The notes under the pieces: generated by a model | What the model saw: the letters and a program-made list of their open reading frames with translations, nothing else | The model's database searches: none | What the model was told of the DNA's origin: nothing | Source of the DNA: Chryseobacterium vaccae | GTDB lineage: Bacteria > Bacteroidota > Bacteroidia > Flavobacteriales > Weeksellaceae | Assembly (NCBI RefSeq): GCF_009602705.1 | Contig: NZ_VSWH01000001.1 | Span: 4,947,001 to 5,011,000, forward strand | DNA length: 64,000 nt | Direction of reading: 5' to 3' | In this document: positions 1 to 9,297 of the stretch, one piece after another | Position numbering within the stretch: the first letter of the stretch is position 1 | How the letters are laid out: every line of letters starts with the position of its first letter | Made by a program: the position numbers and the translations under genes

Positions 1-282
1 TACGTTATATGATTTTATAAGATAATTCTGAATCTGACCTTAAAATAGTAGTTTACTAACAAAACAAATAAGGCTGAAAAAAGGAGTGCCATTCTGGTAA
101 CCCCGTATTTTCAGCCATAGAGCCTGTCCGAAATTCAGAATTTCTTTTTGTTGATTTCTGCTTTATCCATAGGCGTTTTTAAATTATCCGGCTTATAAAA
201 AATCTTTGATTTTTTCCTTAACTGATCTTATCCCTTAATAAATCTTAATGTTTCAAATAAAATTTATCTTTTAGTTCATAAC
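1..282. other. Intergenic region at window edge
   Basis: I see no gene here. The one structured element is a perfect 9-bp inverted repeat, GGCTGAAAA (72-80) and TTTTCAGCC (108-116), around a 27-nt loop. It has no T-run, so it is not an obvious terminator for the MFS gene that ends at 283. The remainder is AT-rich sequence. Confidence 0.5.
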
Positions 283-1431
283 TTACTTTTTCCCACGGAG
301 CAGATAAAATGATACAAGTCCGATTCCTGAAAAAAGAAGACATGAAATCCCCAGATTCTGAATATAACCGATGCTTATTAATCCCAGTCCAATAAGGATA
401 TAATAAATCAACCCGAGCAAAGCACCCGCACTTCCGGCTTCATTCTTATATCTGATCAGAGCGGTACTCAGAATATTAGGAATAGCTATACTGAATGCCA
501 TCACAATAAAGCAGAAAGGAATCAGAAAAAACATTCCCCGGCCGAAGACCCATACAAAGACTGAAGCAGTAAATGAGATCCATACACCTGTTTTTACCAG
601 CGTTTCAGAAGATATACTTCTCAATAACAAATATCTGTTAAGCTGTGCACCGATAAAAGTCCCGATTGCTAAAATAAAACTACTGTATCCAAAATCATAA
701 GAACTAAGCTGGTTTTCTTTGAAAATAAACGGAGCCAGTGAATAATAGGAAAATAAAAGGACATTAAAACTCATAATCAGCAGACAGCTTCTGATAATTT
801 CGGGATCCCTGAGCATGCGTTTCAGCAAATGAATCAATGTTCCTGAATTGATTTGCTTTTTTACCTGAATGGTTTCTGATATTTTGTTTTTTGAAAGAAT
901 CCAAAACAGAACGGCAAGTAAAGCCAGTGTAATAAATACTCCCTGATACCCTGAGAATGAAGCCAGCACAGAACCGGAGACCATCCCGATCACAGGGCTT
1001 ACCGACAAGCCAATTCCAATCCAGGAAAATACTTTACTGATGCTGTTTTTATCATACAGATCCCTTAAAATGGTCTGGGCAATAATAGAACCTACAGAAA
1101 TTCCAAAAGCAGAAACAACTCTGGCAGCAAGCATGAGGGTGAAATCAGTTGCTAAAAGTGCAGCCAGTGCCCCGATACCATAAGTGATCAGTCCATATTC
1201 CAGTGCTTTCTTTCGCCCGATACGGTCACTCTGGATTCCCCAAAAAGCTACTCCTAATGCGAAAGATATAAAATACAGACTTATCGTCAATGCTGCAGAT
1301 TCCTCACGAATGGAAAAATGTTCCTGTATCATAGGAAGTACAGGGCTGTAAATGGTTTCTACAAACTGGGGAAGCATCACCAAAAGAGTAAGCAGCCACA
1401 GTGGATTAGTCTTTTTCATTTTTTTCTGCAA
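283..1431 (-). CDS. MFS multidrug/small-molecule exporter (Bcr/CflA-like)
   Basis: This 382-residue protein is predicted to be an inner-membrane proton-driven exporter of the major facilitator superfamily. About twelve hydrophobic segments run through the chain. The loop between helices 2 and 3 carries the MFS signature GIQSDRIGRKKALEYG (about residues 65-80). The length and the proline-rich start of helix 1 (VMLPQFVETIYSPVLPMI) fit the Bcr/CflA drug-resistance branch. The gene is divergent from an AraC regulator 63 bp away, a common arrangement for a locally regulated exporter. The substrate cannot be read from the sequence. An alternative start lies four codons downstream (MKKTN). Confidence 0.85.
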   Translation of the reverse strand: MQKKMKKTNPLWLLTLLVMLPQFVETIYSPVLPMIQEHFSIREESAALTISLYFISFALGVAFWGIQSDRIGRKKALEYGLITYGIGALAALLATDFTLMLAARVVSAFGISVGSIIAQTILRDLYDKNSISKVFSWIGIGLSVSPVIGMVSGSVLASFSGYQGVFITLALLAVLFWILSKNKISETIQVKKQINSGTLIHLLKRMLRDPEIIRSCLLIMSFNVLLFSYYSLAPFIFKENQLSSYDFGYSSFILAIGTFIGAQLNRYLLLRSISSETLVKTGVWISFTASVFVWVFGRGMFFLIPFCFIVMAFSIAIPNILSTALIRYKNEAGSAGALLGLIYYILIGLGLISIGYIQNLGISCLLFSGIGLVSFYLLRGKK

Positions 1432-1449
1432 AGTTTTGAAAAATTGAAC

Positions 1450-1473
1450 GTATATTTATAATGATATAAATAC
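1450..1473. promoter_or_regulatory. Imperfect palindrome in the MFS/araC divergent promoter region
   Basis: A 24-bp imperfect inverted repeat runs from GTATATTTAT to ATATAAATAC; 8 of 10 arm positions are symmetric. It is centred in the 63-bp gap between the divergent MFS and AraC-family genes. It could be the operator of the AraC protein, but the stretch is all A/T-rich and such symmetry can arise by chance. Confidence 0.35.
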
Positions 1474-1494
1474 AAAAAACATCGAAAATAAGAC

Positions 1495-2280
1495 ATGGCT
1501 ATACTCCAGCAGAATGAAGAATTTAATCCCGACAATATTGCTGAAAAAGTGATAGGCATAGCATCCGATATGGTGATGCATGATTCTGGTTTTCATTTCC
1601 ATCAGACCAAAGCTCAGCTTCTGTATGCTCCTTCGGGGTGTATGACGGTTACAACCTCTGAGAAGCAGTTGGTTCTGCCGCCTTTCAGAATGCTCTGGAT
1701 TCCTGCAAAAGAAGTTCATAGAGTCAACTTTCGGAATGTTGTAGCGTACAGATCTATCTATTTTGATGAAGATTATGCCGGGAAACATATGAAGGCGGAT
1801 CTTAAAGTATTGCAGGTAAATCCTTTACTAAAAGAAATTATCGAAAGAATCTGCTTTTGGAAATGGACTGTGCTAAGTCAGCATCAGGAAAATATTCTGA
1901 AAGTATTCTGGAACGAATTAAAAACAGCTCCTGAAGAAAAACTGGATCTAAGAATGCCAATTGACAGGCGTTTTAAAAAAGCAACGGAAGAGTGGACACA
2001 AAGAAATTCTGTACCACCCATGTTAAAAAAGCTGACAGAAGAAATAGGAGCTGTAGAAAAAACAATCAGCCGGATCTTTAAAAAAGAAACCGGATTATCT
2101 TATCAGGAATGGAGACAGCAATGGCGCTTGCAGAGGTCGATAGAGCTTCTGGTAGAAGGTAATTCAATAGGCGAGGTGTCTTATATTCTGGAATTCTCGT
2201 CAGACAGTGCGTTCATTGAATTTTTCAAGAACCATACAGGATCTACACCACTGCAGTATCTGATGAAAAATGAACAGTGA
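1495..2280 (+). CDS. AraC-family transcriptional regulator
   Basis: This is a 261-residue cytoplasmic regulator. The N-terminal part (about 1-130) looks like a cupin-type sensing domain: FHFHQTKAQLLY, then the PPFRMLWIPAKEVHRV strand region. The C-terminal 100 residues carry two helix-turn-helix units typical of AraC/XylS proteins, ending in EVSYILEFSSDSAFIEFFKNHTG and TPLQY. It is divergent from the MFS exporter, so its likely job is to control that gene in response to the exported compound. This context resembles the NimR/NimT type of pairing; the ligand is unknown. Confidence 0.85.
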   Translation: MAILQQNEEFNPDNIAEKVIGIASDMVMHDSGFHFHQTKAQLLYAPSGCMTVTTSEKQLVLPPFRMLWIPAKEVHRVNFRNVVAYRSIYFDEDYAGKHMKADLKVLQVNPLLKEIIERICFWKWTVLSQHQENILKVFWNELKTAPEEKLDLRMPIDRRFKKATEEWTQRNSVPPMLKKLTEEIGAVEKTISRIFKKETGLSYQEWRQQWRLQRSIELLVEGNSIGEVSYILEFSSDSAFIEFFKNHTGSTPLQYLMKNEQ

Positions 2281-2385
2281 ACCGGAATGTATTTCTTGTC
2301 TTATGCAAAGTCTGCTAAGAAATATTTTACATAAAATTGTAGTAATCAATGGTATAATTTTATGCATAACTAAAAACAAAATTCC

Positions 2386-2829
2386 ATGAATAATTACACC
2401 CATACCATCGAAATCAAAACAACAGCAGATAAAGTATATGGCGCATTGGCATATAACATTTCTCTCTGGTGGACGGAAATGTTTAGCGGCTCATCAGAAC
2501 AAGCTGATGACCTGTTCACGATAAGATTCGGGGAAAATATTTACAAAACAATGCGGGTGAAAGAATTAGTTCCCAGTTCAAAAGTAGTCTGGTATGTAGA
2601 AGATTCGCTGATCAATCTTCCTGAATTAAAGAATCAGACCGAATGGATAGGAACTACCATTATATGGGAAATAGGGCAGGAGAGGAATAGTACTGTAGTT
2701 AAGGTTACACATCTTGGTCTTCATCCGGATATTGAATGCTATGAAATATGTTCTGGAGGTTGGCTGCAATTCACCAACAGTCTGAAATTATTTCTGGAAA
2801 CAGGAAAAGGAAACCCTTATAGAAAATAA
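2386..2829 (+). CDS. SRPBCC (AHSA1/START-like) domain protein
   Basis: This is a 147-residue soluble protein with no signal peptide. The opening strand YTHTIEIKTTADKVYGALA, the tryptophan pair LWWTE, and the C-terminal helix GGWLQFTNSLKLFLETGKG are typical of the AHSA1 branch of the SRPBCC fold, which forms a deep hydrophobic ligand pocket. Members are often encoded near regulators, and this one follows the AraC gene by 105 bp, but joint function is inference. No catalytic residues are evident, so it may be a ligand-binding or stress protein. Confidence 0.75.
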   Translation: MNNYTHTIEIKTTADKVYGALAYNISLWWTEMFSGSSEQADDLFTIRFGENIYKTMRVKELVPSSKVVWYVEDSLINLPELKNQTEWIGTTIIWEIGQERNSTVVKVTHLGLHPDIECYEICSGGWLQFTNSLKLFLETGKGNPYRK

Positions 2830-3080
2830 TTTTTTGCTATTAATTCACCAACCCTACCTGTCAGAATCAGAAATTTTTATTCCGAACTAAAGTCAATACA
2901 TAGAGCTTATGTTGGTTTAACGCTAAAGGGCGTAATGCTTTTTAGTGCTTATGTTATTAGGGTGCAAGGGCGTTTCACTCAGCAATGGTTTCATAAAATT
3001 TTATTGATGTTGAAGATAAATCTGCTCAATCCGCAGAGTCTGCGGAAAAATACTGTCCCGGGTCTCCAAATAAAGAACAA
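2830..3080. repeat. Intergenic region with degenerate repeat remnants
   Basis: No gene is supported here. Two phrases recur elsewhere between genes in this window. The first is of the 'gcgctaaagggcg / gtgcaagggcg' type (about 2918-2971). The second is of the 'aatctgctcaatccgcag' type (about 3018-3045). See 12719-12925, 16850-16940, 49416-49495, 62660-62760 and 63736-64000. Short ORFs here overlap these remnants and lack coding character. Confidence 0.4.
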
Positions 3081-3115
3081 AAAAGAAGCTGTTCACATGG
3101 TAAACAGCTTCTTTT
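3081..3115 (-). terminator. Terminator of rplS
   Basis: A rho-independent terminator lies just downstream of rplS on the minus strand. AGAAGCTGTT pairs with AACAGCTTCT across an 8-nt loop and is followed by T residues. It has A-runs on both sides, so it could also act on the plus strand. Confidence 0.85.
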
Positions 3116-3134
3116 GTATGTATTGTTGTCTGAA

Positions 3135-3491
3135 TTATTTCTTCTTGTAAGCAGCGTCTTTAATTCTAGCTTTCTTACCTCTAAGATCTCTGAAGTAGTA
3201 AATTCTAGATCTTCTAACTCTACCTCTTCTGTCAACTTCAATTTTTTGAAGAGCAGGCATGTTGATTGGGAATACTCTTTCTACTCCTACATCACCACTC
3301 ATTTTTCTGATGGTAAATGTTTTTGTAGCACCAGTACCTCTTAATTGGATAACGGTACCTTTGAAGAACTGAGTTCTTGTTTTTTGTCCTTCTTTAATTT
3401 CGTAATACACAGTAATTGTGTCTCCTGCTTTGAATTCAGGGAAATCTTTTTTAGTAATGTACTGGTCTTGTACGTACTTTAATAAATCCAT
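3135..3491 (-). CDS. rplS: 50S ribosomal protein L19
   Basis: This is a 118-residue large-subunit ribosomal protein, the normal length for bL19, located at the 30S-50S interface. The family motifs are clear: FKAGDTITVYYEIKEG, RTQFFKGTVIQLRG, TFTIRKMSGDVGVERVFP and the basic tail RRGRVRRSRIYYFRDLRGKKARI. It is monocistronic here, with its own promoter (3561-3592) and terminator. The 70-nt leader holds no obvious L19 autoregulatory structure that I can identify. Confidence 0.98.
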   Translation of the reverse strand: MDLLKYVQDQYITKKDFPEFKAGDTITVYYEIKEGQKTRTQFFKGTVIQLRGTGATKTFTIRKMSGDVGVERVFPINMPALQKIEVDRRGRVRRSRIYYFRDLRGKKARIKDAAYKKK

Positions 3492-3560
3492 TATTAATAA
3501 AATAAAATGTTAAAGCTAAGCAACTTACACGTTTTTCGTCAGAGGTTAAATAACAGGTTG

Positions 3561-3592
3561 CAAATGTACAAAATAGTTTTTGAATGTACCAA
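3561..3592 (-). promoter_or_regulatory. rplS: rplS promoter (flavobacterial consensus)
   Basis: On the minus strand a TTG (3590-3592) is followed after 21 nt by TACATTTG (3561-3568), a perfect match to the Bacteroidota -33/-7 consensus TTG-N(17-23)-TAnnTTTG. The predicted transcription start is near 3554, giving a leader of roughly 60 nt. Confidence 0.7.
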
Positions 3593-3692
3593 ATAAATTA
3601 TATGCTAAAAACTATAATTTTTTCACCCTGATTAAGGCTAAAACTTAACAGATCTTTTAAGTTCCCATCAGACTGAGTTTACATATGAGTTC

Positions 3693-3700
3693 TACTTTTG
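3693..3700 (+). promoter_or_regulatory. -7 promoter element for the phosphoesterase gene
   Basis: TACTTTTG matches the flavobacterial -7 element TAnnTTTG, 88 nt before the ATG at 3789. There is no exact TTG at the expected -33 distance. Confidence 0.5.
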
Positions 3701-3788
3701 CCCGAAAATAAAAAGGCTGGAATGCTTTTTTATAATCTGCTGATTTACAAATTGAAACTTAAAAATAATTATCTACAACAAAACCACT

Positions 3789-6527
3789 ATGAAACACTAT
3801 TTCTTTTTTTTCTGTTTTGCCGTCCAGATGGCATTCGGGCAGGTATTATTTCCGTACCTCCAGAATCCGACGCCGAATTCAATGATCGTGAACTGGAAAA
3901 CAGCTTCCAATAACGAAACTACAGTAATCTACGGAACTTCTCCCACTACCCTGAATGTTACCGTAACCGGAACAACCAACATTTTTTCAGATACAGGCTA
4001 TAATAATAACTACTATTATCACACCGCGAAGATTGTCGGTCTTCAGCCCAATACAAAATACTATTATAAAATAAAGACCGGAACCAGTGAGTCGGCGGTG
4101 TATAATTTCAGGACACTTCCGCTTCCGGGGCAGCCTGTAACGGCTAATGGAAAAATCCGCTTCCTGATCATGGGAGATAACCAGATTAAAGCTGAGCCAA
4201 GATATGACAGTCTTACGCTGAATGCATTCAAAAAGCTGAAAGAAAAATATGGGGTAGATGCAGATCCTTCCGATAATATTGCACTGACGTTCATGGTAGG
4301 TGATCAGGTGGATGTAGGAACACTGGATCATTATGAAAATGTACACTTTAAAAAGAACACCAAATTATCACCTTATCTTCCGATTCAGACCACTGTGGGG
4401 AATCACGAAACATATGGAACCCTTGGGATGAATTCTTATTACGCCCATTTTTATATTGATGAAATCAAATACAAAAATATCACTTCCGGAAACGAAAACT
4501 ATTATGCCCAACAGGCCGGAAACGTTTTATTTGTAAGTTTAAGTTCTGAACACACCGGAACAGCCCAGCAGACCTGGCTTTCCCAGATTCTTAATGAAGC
4601 CAATAATGATCCTACCGTAGACTGGATTATCTCTTTAAGCCACAGACCTTATCAGGCTGAACAGTATGTTGGGGATATTTCAACCTGGGTAAGAAACAAT
4701 GCTGTTCCTTTACTGGCGACTTCAGGAAAATACCTGATGCATGTGGGAGCCCACCATCATTTATACCACAGAGGACAGTTGAAAAACACTCCGAACTACC
4801 AGATCATTTCCGGCGGAACTGCATGGGACCAGTATTGGGGAATGTCTAATGAACAGGACTTTGATGATGTTCAGAAAACCCTTACAGACTGGACGTACCA
4901 GATCGTAGAAGTAGATATACCAACCGGAAAAGTAGATGTGGAATGCTACTCAATCGGGGGAATTTACAACAGAAAATACAATGAACTGGTGGATACTTTC
5001 CACCGTTATAAAAACCAGCCGCAGCCTGCAAAACCGTCCGTTGCCAATACTTTCTCAGGTCCTGTCACTTTACCTTTGACACTGGATGGAAGCGCTTTTG
5101 TCTCAAACAACGGAGAACAGCTGAATACAACACAATTCCTTATCAGTAAAGCACCGGATTTTTCAGTCATTGAAAAAGAAGTGTACCGCGATTATGAAAA
5201 CTGGTTTGGAAAAGACGGGAACGGAACCCCGGATAAAACAAAAAACCTAAATGCCGGAGTAGATATTACCAAAGTGACCCTTCCTGCCAATTCCATTTCC
5301 AACGGAACCTATTATGTAAAGGTACGTTACAGAGATAGGAATCTAGAGTGGAGTGACTGGAGTGAAGTAAAGCAGTTTGAGATCACAGGAAGTGTAGTAT
5401 CGAATCCTACATTTACTTTAGATAAAACAGAATACACACAAAACGAACCGATTACAGGAACGTATACCGGAGGTCCCGGAAACCAGCAGGATTGGGTGGG
5501 AATCTATAAAAAAGGACAAACTCCGTCAACAACAACTTCTCAGGGATTTGTATATACGAATGGCCAGACGGCGGGAACAGCTTTATTCAGCAACGGCCTT
5601 CCAAATAAAGGACAATATTTCGCAGGTTTCTTTGCCAATAATGAGTACACGGAAATCACGCCGAGAAAGAACTTTTATGTAGGCCCGAAAGTACAGCTTC
5701 AGACAACTGCCGACACTTATCCGGTAGGAGGAACAGTAGTGATCAATTTCAGTAACGGACCAAACCTCGTAAAAGACTGGATCGGAATTTACAAAATGGG
5801 GCAGACCCCAGGAACCAATACTTCCATCAAATGGAGCTACGTAACCACACCATCAGGAACACTGAATTTTACAGGCCTTCCTAAAGGATATTACTATGCC
5901 CAATATCTGCTTGAAGATGGATATACCGGAATTGGTGATAAAGTGTTCTTTAAAGTAGGGGATATCGTTACAGAATTATGGATCAATAAACCGGTTTATA
6001 CATTAGGGGAGAATATTACCGCTTCATGGACAGATTCTCCGGGAATCATCAAAGACTGGCTGGGAATCTATCCACAGAATATCCAGACCCCGGATGATAA
6101 CTTTGTTTCGTATACCTATTTTGACGGGATTACTCAGGGAACAAAATCAATTCAGGGAACAGCGGTTCCTGCCACACCGGGGAATTACTATATGGTGATG
6201 TTCACCAATGATTCCTACACCGAAGTTTCCAACAGAGTACAGTTCCAGGTAACCTCACCAACACTGGGAATAGAAGAAGCTAAGGCTACCGAAAAGAACG
6301 TCGTTCTATACCCGAATCCAACCAAACCAGGAGAGCCTACTTTCATCAAAAGTGATTACCCGATTGAGAAAATCGAACTGGTATCCGCTTCAGGAGAACT
6401 CTTGTATGAATCGAAAAATATAAACAATCAGCGTTTTTCTCTGGTGAATGAAAACCTTCCGAAAGGAGTATACTTTGTAAAAGTTCATACCAGAAAATTA
6501 TTTACGCTAAAGCTTATTGTACAGTAA
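3789..6527 (+). CDS. Secreted purple-acid-phosphatase-like metallophosphoesterase, T9SS substrate
   Basis: This 912-residue protein is predicted to be an exported or cell-surface phosphoesterase. Residues 1-18 form a signal peptide ending in AFG-Q. Residues 20-110 are the Fn3-like N-domain of purple acid phosphatases (YLQNPTPNSMIVNWKT). The dinuclear-metal motifs follow in order: GDNQ (129-132), GDQVD (171-175), GNHE (204-207), SHRP (284-287) and GAHHH (320-324). Residues of about 540-830 hold three tandem repeats of about 95 residues, each with a DW(V/I/L)GIY core. The end (VVLYPNPT to KLIVQ) is a type A T9SS sorting domain. Substrate is unknown; phosphomonoesters are likely. The gene is monocistronic between a promoter and a strong terminator. 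Confidence 0.9.
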   Translation: MKHYFFFFCFAVQMAFGQVLFPYLQNPTPNSMIVNWKTASNNETTVIYGTSPTTLNVTVTGTTNIFSDTGYNNNYYYHTAKIVGLQPNTKYYYKIKTGTSESAVYNFRTLPLPGQPVTANGKIRFLIMGDNQIKAEPRYDSLTLNAFKKLKEKYGVDADPSDNIALTFMVGDQVDVGTLDHYENVHFKKNTKLSPYLPIQTTVGNHETYGTLGMNSYYAHFYIDEIKYKNITSGNENYYAQQAGNVLFVSLSSEHTGTAQQTWLSQILNEANNDPTVDWIISLSHRPYQAEQYVGDISTWVRNNAVPLLATSGKYLMHVGAHHHLYHRGQLKNTPNYQIISGGTAWDQYWGMSNEQDFDDVQKTLTDWTYQIVEVDIPTGKVDVECYSIGGIYNRKYNELVDTFHRYKNQPQPAKPSVANTFSGPVTLPLTLDGSAFVSNNGEQLNTTQFLISKAPDFSVIEKEVYRDYENWFGKDGNGTPDKTKNLNAGVDITKVTLPANSISNGTYYVKVRYRDRNLEWSDWSEVKQFEITGSVVSNPTFTLDKTEYTQNEPITGTYTGGPGNQQDWVGIYKKGQTPSTTTSQGFVYTNGQTAGTALFSNGLPNKGQYFAGFFANNEYTEITPRKNFYVGPKVQLQTTADTYPVGGTVVINFSNGPNLVKDWIGIYKMGQTPGTNTSIKWSYVTTPSGTLNFTGLPKGYYYAQYLLEDGYTGIGDKVFFKVGDIVTELWINKPVYTLGENITASWTDSPGIIKDWLGIYPQNIQTPDDNFVSYTYFDGITQGTKSIQGTAVPATPGNYYMVMFTNDSYTEVSNRVQFQVTSPTLGIEEAKATEKNVVLYPNPTKPGEPTFIKSDYPIEKIELVSASGELLYESKNINNQRFSLVNENLPKGVYFVKVHTRKLFTLKLIVQ

Positions 6528-6552
6528 AATTCAGGTAAATCCTTATAAAAGT

Positions 6553-6587
6553 AAAGCGGCCGTCTCCACAGACGGCCGCTTTTTTCA
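6553..6587. terminator. Bidirectional terminator
   Basis: A G+C-rich hairpin, AAAGCGGCCGTCT and AGACGGCCGCTTT around CCAC, is flanked by A and T runs. It serves the phosphoesterase gene (+) and the convergent MORN-like gene (-), which ends at 6630. Confidence 0.9.
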
Positions 6588-6629
6588 AAATTTATCTTTA
6601 ATAATTACAGATGGTAATTCAAATATGAT

Positions 6630-8153
6630 TTAGAACTCATTCAACAAATCATCCTCATTGAGGTTGGTTTGAAGAGCGCTGTAAGCATCCTGGTCTTCTG
6701 CTCCTGCCAGTACTTTGGTATCCTGAATCAGCTTTCCGTCTGCATTGTAAACCTTCAGTAAAATCCATTTTCCGCTGCGTTCCAGTTCTTTCATTCCGGA
6801 TTCTGTTCTGTATTTCACTTTTCCGCTCTGAAGAACACCTTCTTTCACGGTTGCCTTATTGCCGGGTTTACCTTTTACATACTGCACAATCTGGCCTGTA
6901 AAGCCGTCTGTTCCTTCCAAAGGCTGCGTATAGGTATAAATAACAGCTCCTTTTTCATCATATACGGTAGAATCATATCCTGTCTGTTTGGCATTCAGCT
7001 TTTTCTCAGATTTTAACCTTTCATCTTCTTTAAATGCTTTGGACAGTGTTACAACCCCATCTTTATAATGATGTTCGCTGTAATCTTCATATACGGTTCC
7101 GTTGTAAGGCATTTCATCCTTGTAGGTTACATTACCTTTTAATCTTCCATCCGGATAATAATACTTGATCTCCTGAACAGAATCATCAACAGAAATCTTT
7201 TCAGACGAAAGTTTCCCGTTATCATCAAAATTCTTATTAAGAACCACAGAACCATTTTTATAAACATCAATCATGGAAATATGGGAAAGATCATAGTTGA
7301 ACTGGTAATCTTCACCTTCCCAGGCGGTATACGTATCAGATTCTTTACTGTACTGGTACACAAGGTTGCCTATTTTCTTTCCGGTTTCATCATAGGTTGT
7401 TTTATAACCGTCTTTCTTATTTTTCTTTTCCTCCTGAAGGATTTTTCCGTTTTTAGAATAGATAATTCCTTCTTTTACCGTGCCATCACTTTTATATTTC
7501 TCGATCTTGGAAACCCTCATCGGATCATAATAGTACTCAACCATGACATTATCAGCGGAGCTTCCTGCATTGCTGGTTCCGATGTGTTTTCCTTTTTCAC
7601 CGTAATATTTGGTTTCATACTTTCCGCTGCTGTCAGTGGTTACCTCATAACGAATTCCTTTAATGTCTTCATCGTAAACAATCGTTTTAAAGTTTTCCGC
7701 ACTTTCGTATACCGTAATACTGTTGTAGTAAGAAAAGTTTTCCGGATCCTTGTAGCTGTATATTTTTCCTTTAAAAGTTCCGTCAGCCTTATAAACAAGG
7801 TCTTCAGTAGGTCTTCCTTTTTCATCAAACGTCTGGGCAGGTCCTACCTGTTTTCCTCCGGAGAATGTACCCATGCTTGCAATTTTACCCTCTGGAGTAT
7901 ACCAGGTTACCTTACCTTCAAAAACCTCACTGCCCGGGGTAGTGTTTGAAGCCAGGCCTTCCATCTGAAGCTTTCCGTCTTTGTAAAAATCTTTGATTAA
8001 AGTGAGCTTGCCTTTGGATTGAGTTTCACGGTAAAACTCCATATTTTCCTGATTAGTCTGTTCCCAGTTTTCATCAAAATACGTTTTTTCCTGGGCGTAT
8101 ACATTAAAGCCGAGTACAAATACAAACAGCGCCGAGGTCAATAATTTTTTCAT
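6630..8153 (-). CDS. Exported MORN/YwqK-like repeat protein
   Basis: This is a 507-residue exported protein with signal peptide MKKLLTSALFVFVLGFNVYAQ. Nearly all of the mature part is a series of short repeats, each with a pattern like DGKLKxEGxxYxxG (for example FYKDGKLQMEGLA, YKADGTFKGKIYSY, YYPDGRLKGNVTYKDEMPYNGTVYED). This is characteristic of MORN-variant repeats found in YwqK-family proteins. I see no catalytic motif and no T9SS tail, so the protein is probably periplasmic or outer-membrane associated. The YwqK 'antitoxin' label in databases is a family name; nothing here shows a toxin partner. Function is unknown. Confidence 0.8.
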   Translation of the reverse strand: MKKLLTSALFVFVLGFNVYAQEKTYFDENWEQTNQENMEFYRETQSKGKLTLIKDFYKDGKLQMEGLASNTTPGSEVFEGKVTWYTPEGKIASMGTFSGGKQVGPAQTFDEKGRPTEDLVYKADGTFKGKIYSYKDPENFSYYNSITVYESAENFKTIVYDEDIKGIRYEVTTDSSGKYETKYYGEKGKHIGTSNAGSSADNVMVEYYYDPMRVSKIEKYKSDGTVKEGIIYSKNGKILQEEKKNKKDGYKTTYDETGKKIGNLVYQYSKESDTYTAWEGEDYQFNYDLSHISMIDVYKNGSVVLNKNFDDNGKLSSEKISVDDSVQEIKYYYPDGRLKGNVTYKDEMPYNGTVYEDYSEHHYKDGVVTLSKAFKEDERLKSEKKLNAKQTGYDSTVYDEKGAVIYTYTQPLEGTDGFTGQIVQYVKGKPGNKATVKEGVLQSGKVKYRTESGMKELERSGKWILLKVYNADGKLIQDTKVLAGAEDQDAYSALQTNLNEDDLLNEF

Positions 8154-8531
8154 GTTTTTATTAAAATTTAAATGATTTTGAATGGTGTATAAGGCTGGGT
8201 TCTGAACAGTATGGAAATACTGCTGAAATACAAGATGAAAACAGCTGTTAACTGTTACAGAATAACCTTTTTACATAGAAGTTGTGTTGAGTTAAATGAT
8301 ACCTGAAATCACAATACAAATCATGACTCTAGGGTTTGAAGCCCCAAATATAAATCAATTTAATGAGAAATAGATGTTGAACGGACAGATTTGTTCATTT
8401 ATGTTATATAACGTATTGAATATTATTATTTTAAATTTTAGATTCAAAATAGAAGAAAAACCGACTAATTCCGGCCACCGGATATCCGGGAAAATTTTAT
8501 TAAATTTAGCCAACAGAAAATCTAATATTTC
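8154..8531. other. Intergenic region between the divergent MORN-like and scoA genes
   Basis: These 378 nt hold no credible gene and no hairpin terminator. They must contain the two divergent promoters. A degenerate -7 element (TTAAATTTAG, about 8502-8511) lies 20-30 nt before scoA. A weak palindromic stretch is at about 8475-8492 (ccggccaccggatatccgg). Confidence 0.4.
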
Positions 8532-9233
8532 ATGATAGATAAAAGAGTACAAAATGCGAAAGAGGCCATCGAAGGAATTAAGGATGGAATGACCCTGATG
8601 CTGGGCGGATTTGGTCTTTGCGGTATCCCTGAAAACTCAATTAATGCTTTGGTAGAAAGCGATGTGAAAGATCTTACCTGTATTTCGAATAATGCCGGAG
8701 TAGATGATTTCGGGCTTGGTTTACTTCTTCACAAAAGACAGATTAAAAAAATGATCTCTTCTTATGTAGGGGAAAATGCAGAATTTGAAAGACAGATGCT
8801 TTCAGGTGAATTGGAGGTAGAACTTACTCCACAGGGAACTTTAGCCGAAAAATGCAGAGCGGCACAGGCAGGAATTCCCGCTTTCTATACCCCTGCAGGC
8901 TATGGAACAGAAGTAGCAGAAGGAAAAGAAGTAAAAGAATTCAACGGAAAACCTCACATCCTTGAACATGCCTATAAAGCAGATTTTTCTATCGTAAAAG
9001 CATGGAAAGGTGATCATGCCGGAAACCTTATCTTCAAAGGTTCAGCCAGAAACTTCAACCACCCGATGGCCGGAGCAGCAAAAATTACCATTGCTGAAGT
9101 GGAAGAACTGGTAGCTCCGGGAGAACTGGATCCGAACGAGATACATATTCCGGGAATTATGATCCAGAGAATTTTCCAGGGTGAAAAATTTGAAAAAAGA
9201 ATTGAACAGAGAACGGTGAGAAGTAAAGAGTAA
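8532..9233 (+). CDS. scoA: 3-oxoacid CoA-transferase subunit A
   Basis: This is the 233-residue alpha subunit of succinyl-CoA:3-ketoacid CoA-transferase, which activates acetoacetate with CoA from succinyl-CoA. Family motifs are clear: the opening [34 protein letters not shown], then [24 protein letters not shown] and [25 protein letters not shown]. Length is normal for the A subunit. The catalytic glutamate is in subunit B, encoded 2 kb downstream (11218) rather than adjacent, with an ABC exporter gene inserted on the other strand. A terminator follows scoA, so the two subunits are not on one simple transcript. Confidence 0.93.
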   Translation: MIDKRVQNAKEAIEGIKDGMTLMLGGFGLCGIPENSINALVESDVKDLTCISNNAGVDDFGLGLLLHKRQIKKMISSYVGENAEFERQMLSGELEVELTPQGTLAEKCRAAQAGIPAFYTPAGYGTEVAEGKEVKEFNGKPHILEHAYKADFSIVKAWKGDHAGNLIFKGSARNFNHPMAGAAKITIAEVEELVAPGELDPNEIHIPGIMIQRIFQGEKFEKRIEQRTVRSKE

Positions 9234-9261
9234 TTTCTGACCCTACCTGATTATAAAAAAA

Positions 9262-9297
9262 ACAAAGCGCTGAACCTACATTCAGCGCTTTATTTAT
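9262..9297. terminator. Bidirectional terminator between scoA and the ABC exporter
   Basis: A perfect 11-bp stem AAAGCGCTGAA (9264-9274) / TTCAGCGCTTT (9281-9291) has a 6-nt loop and flanking A and T runs. It lies between the convergent scoA (+) and ABC exporter (-) genes. Confidence 0.9.

Noticed and set aside
7281..7949. 222-codon open frame antisense to the MORN-like gene
   Set aside because: It lies wholly opposite a repeat protein with clear signal peptide and repeat logic; its translation is hydrophobic and low-complexity, as expected for an antisense shadow.
6630..8153. YwqK 'antitoxin' reading as evidence for a toxin-antitoxin system
   Set aside because: The protein is exported, 500 residues long and has no small toxin gene beside it; the label reflects family naming only.
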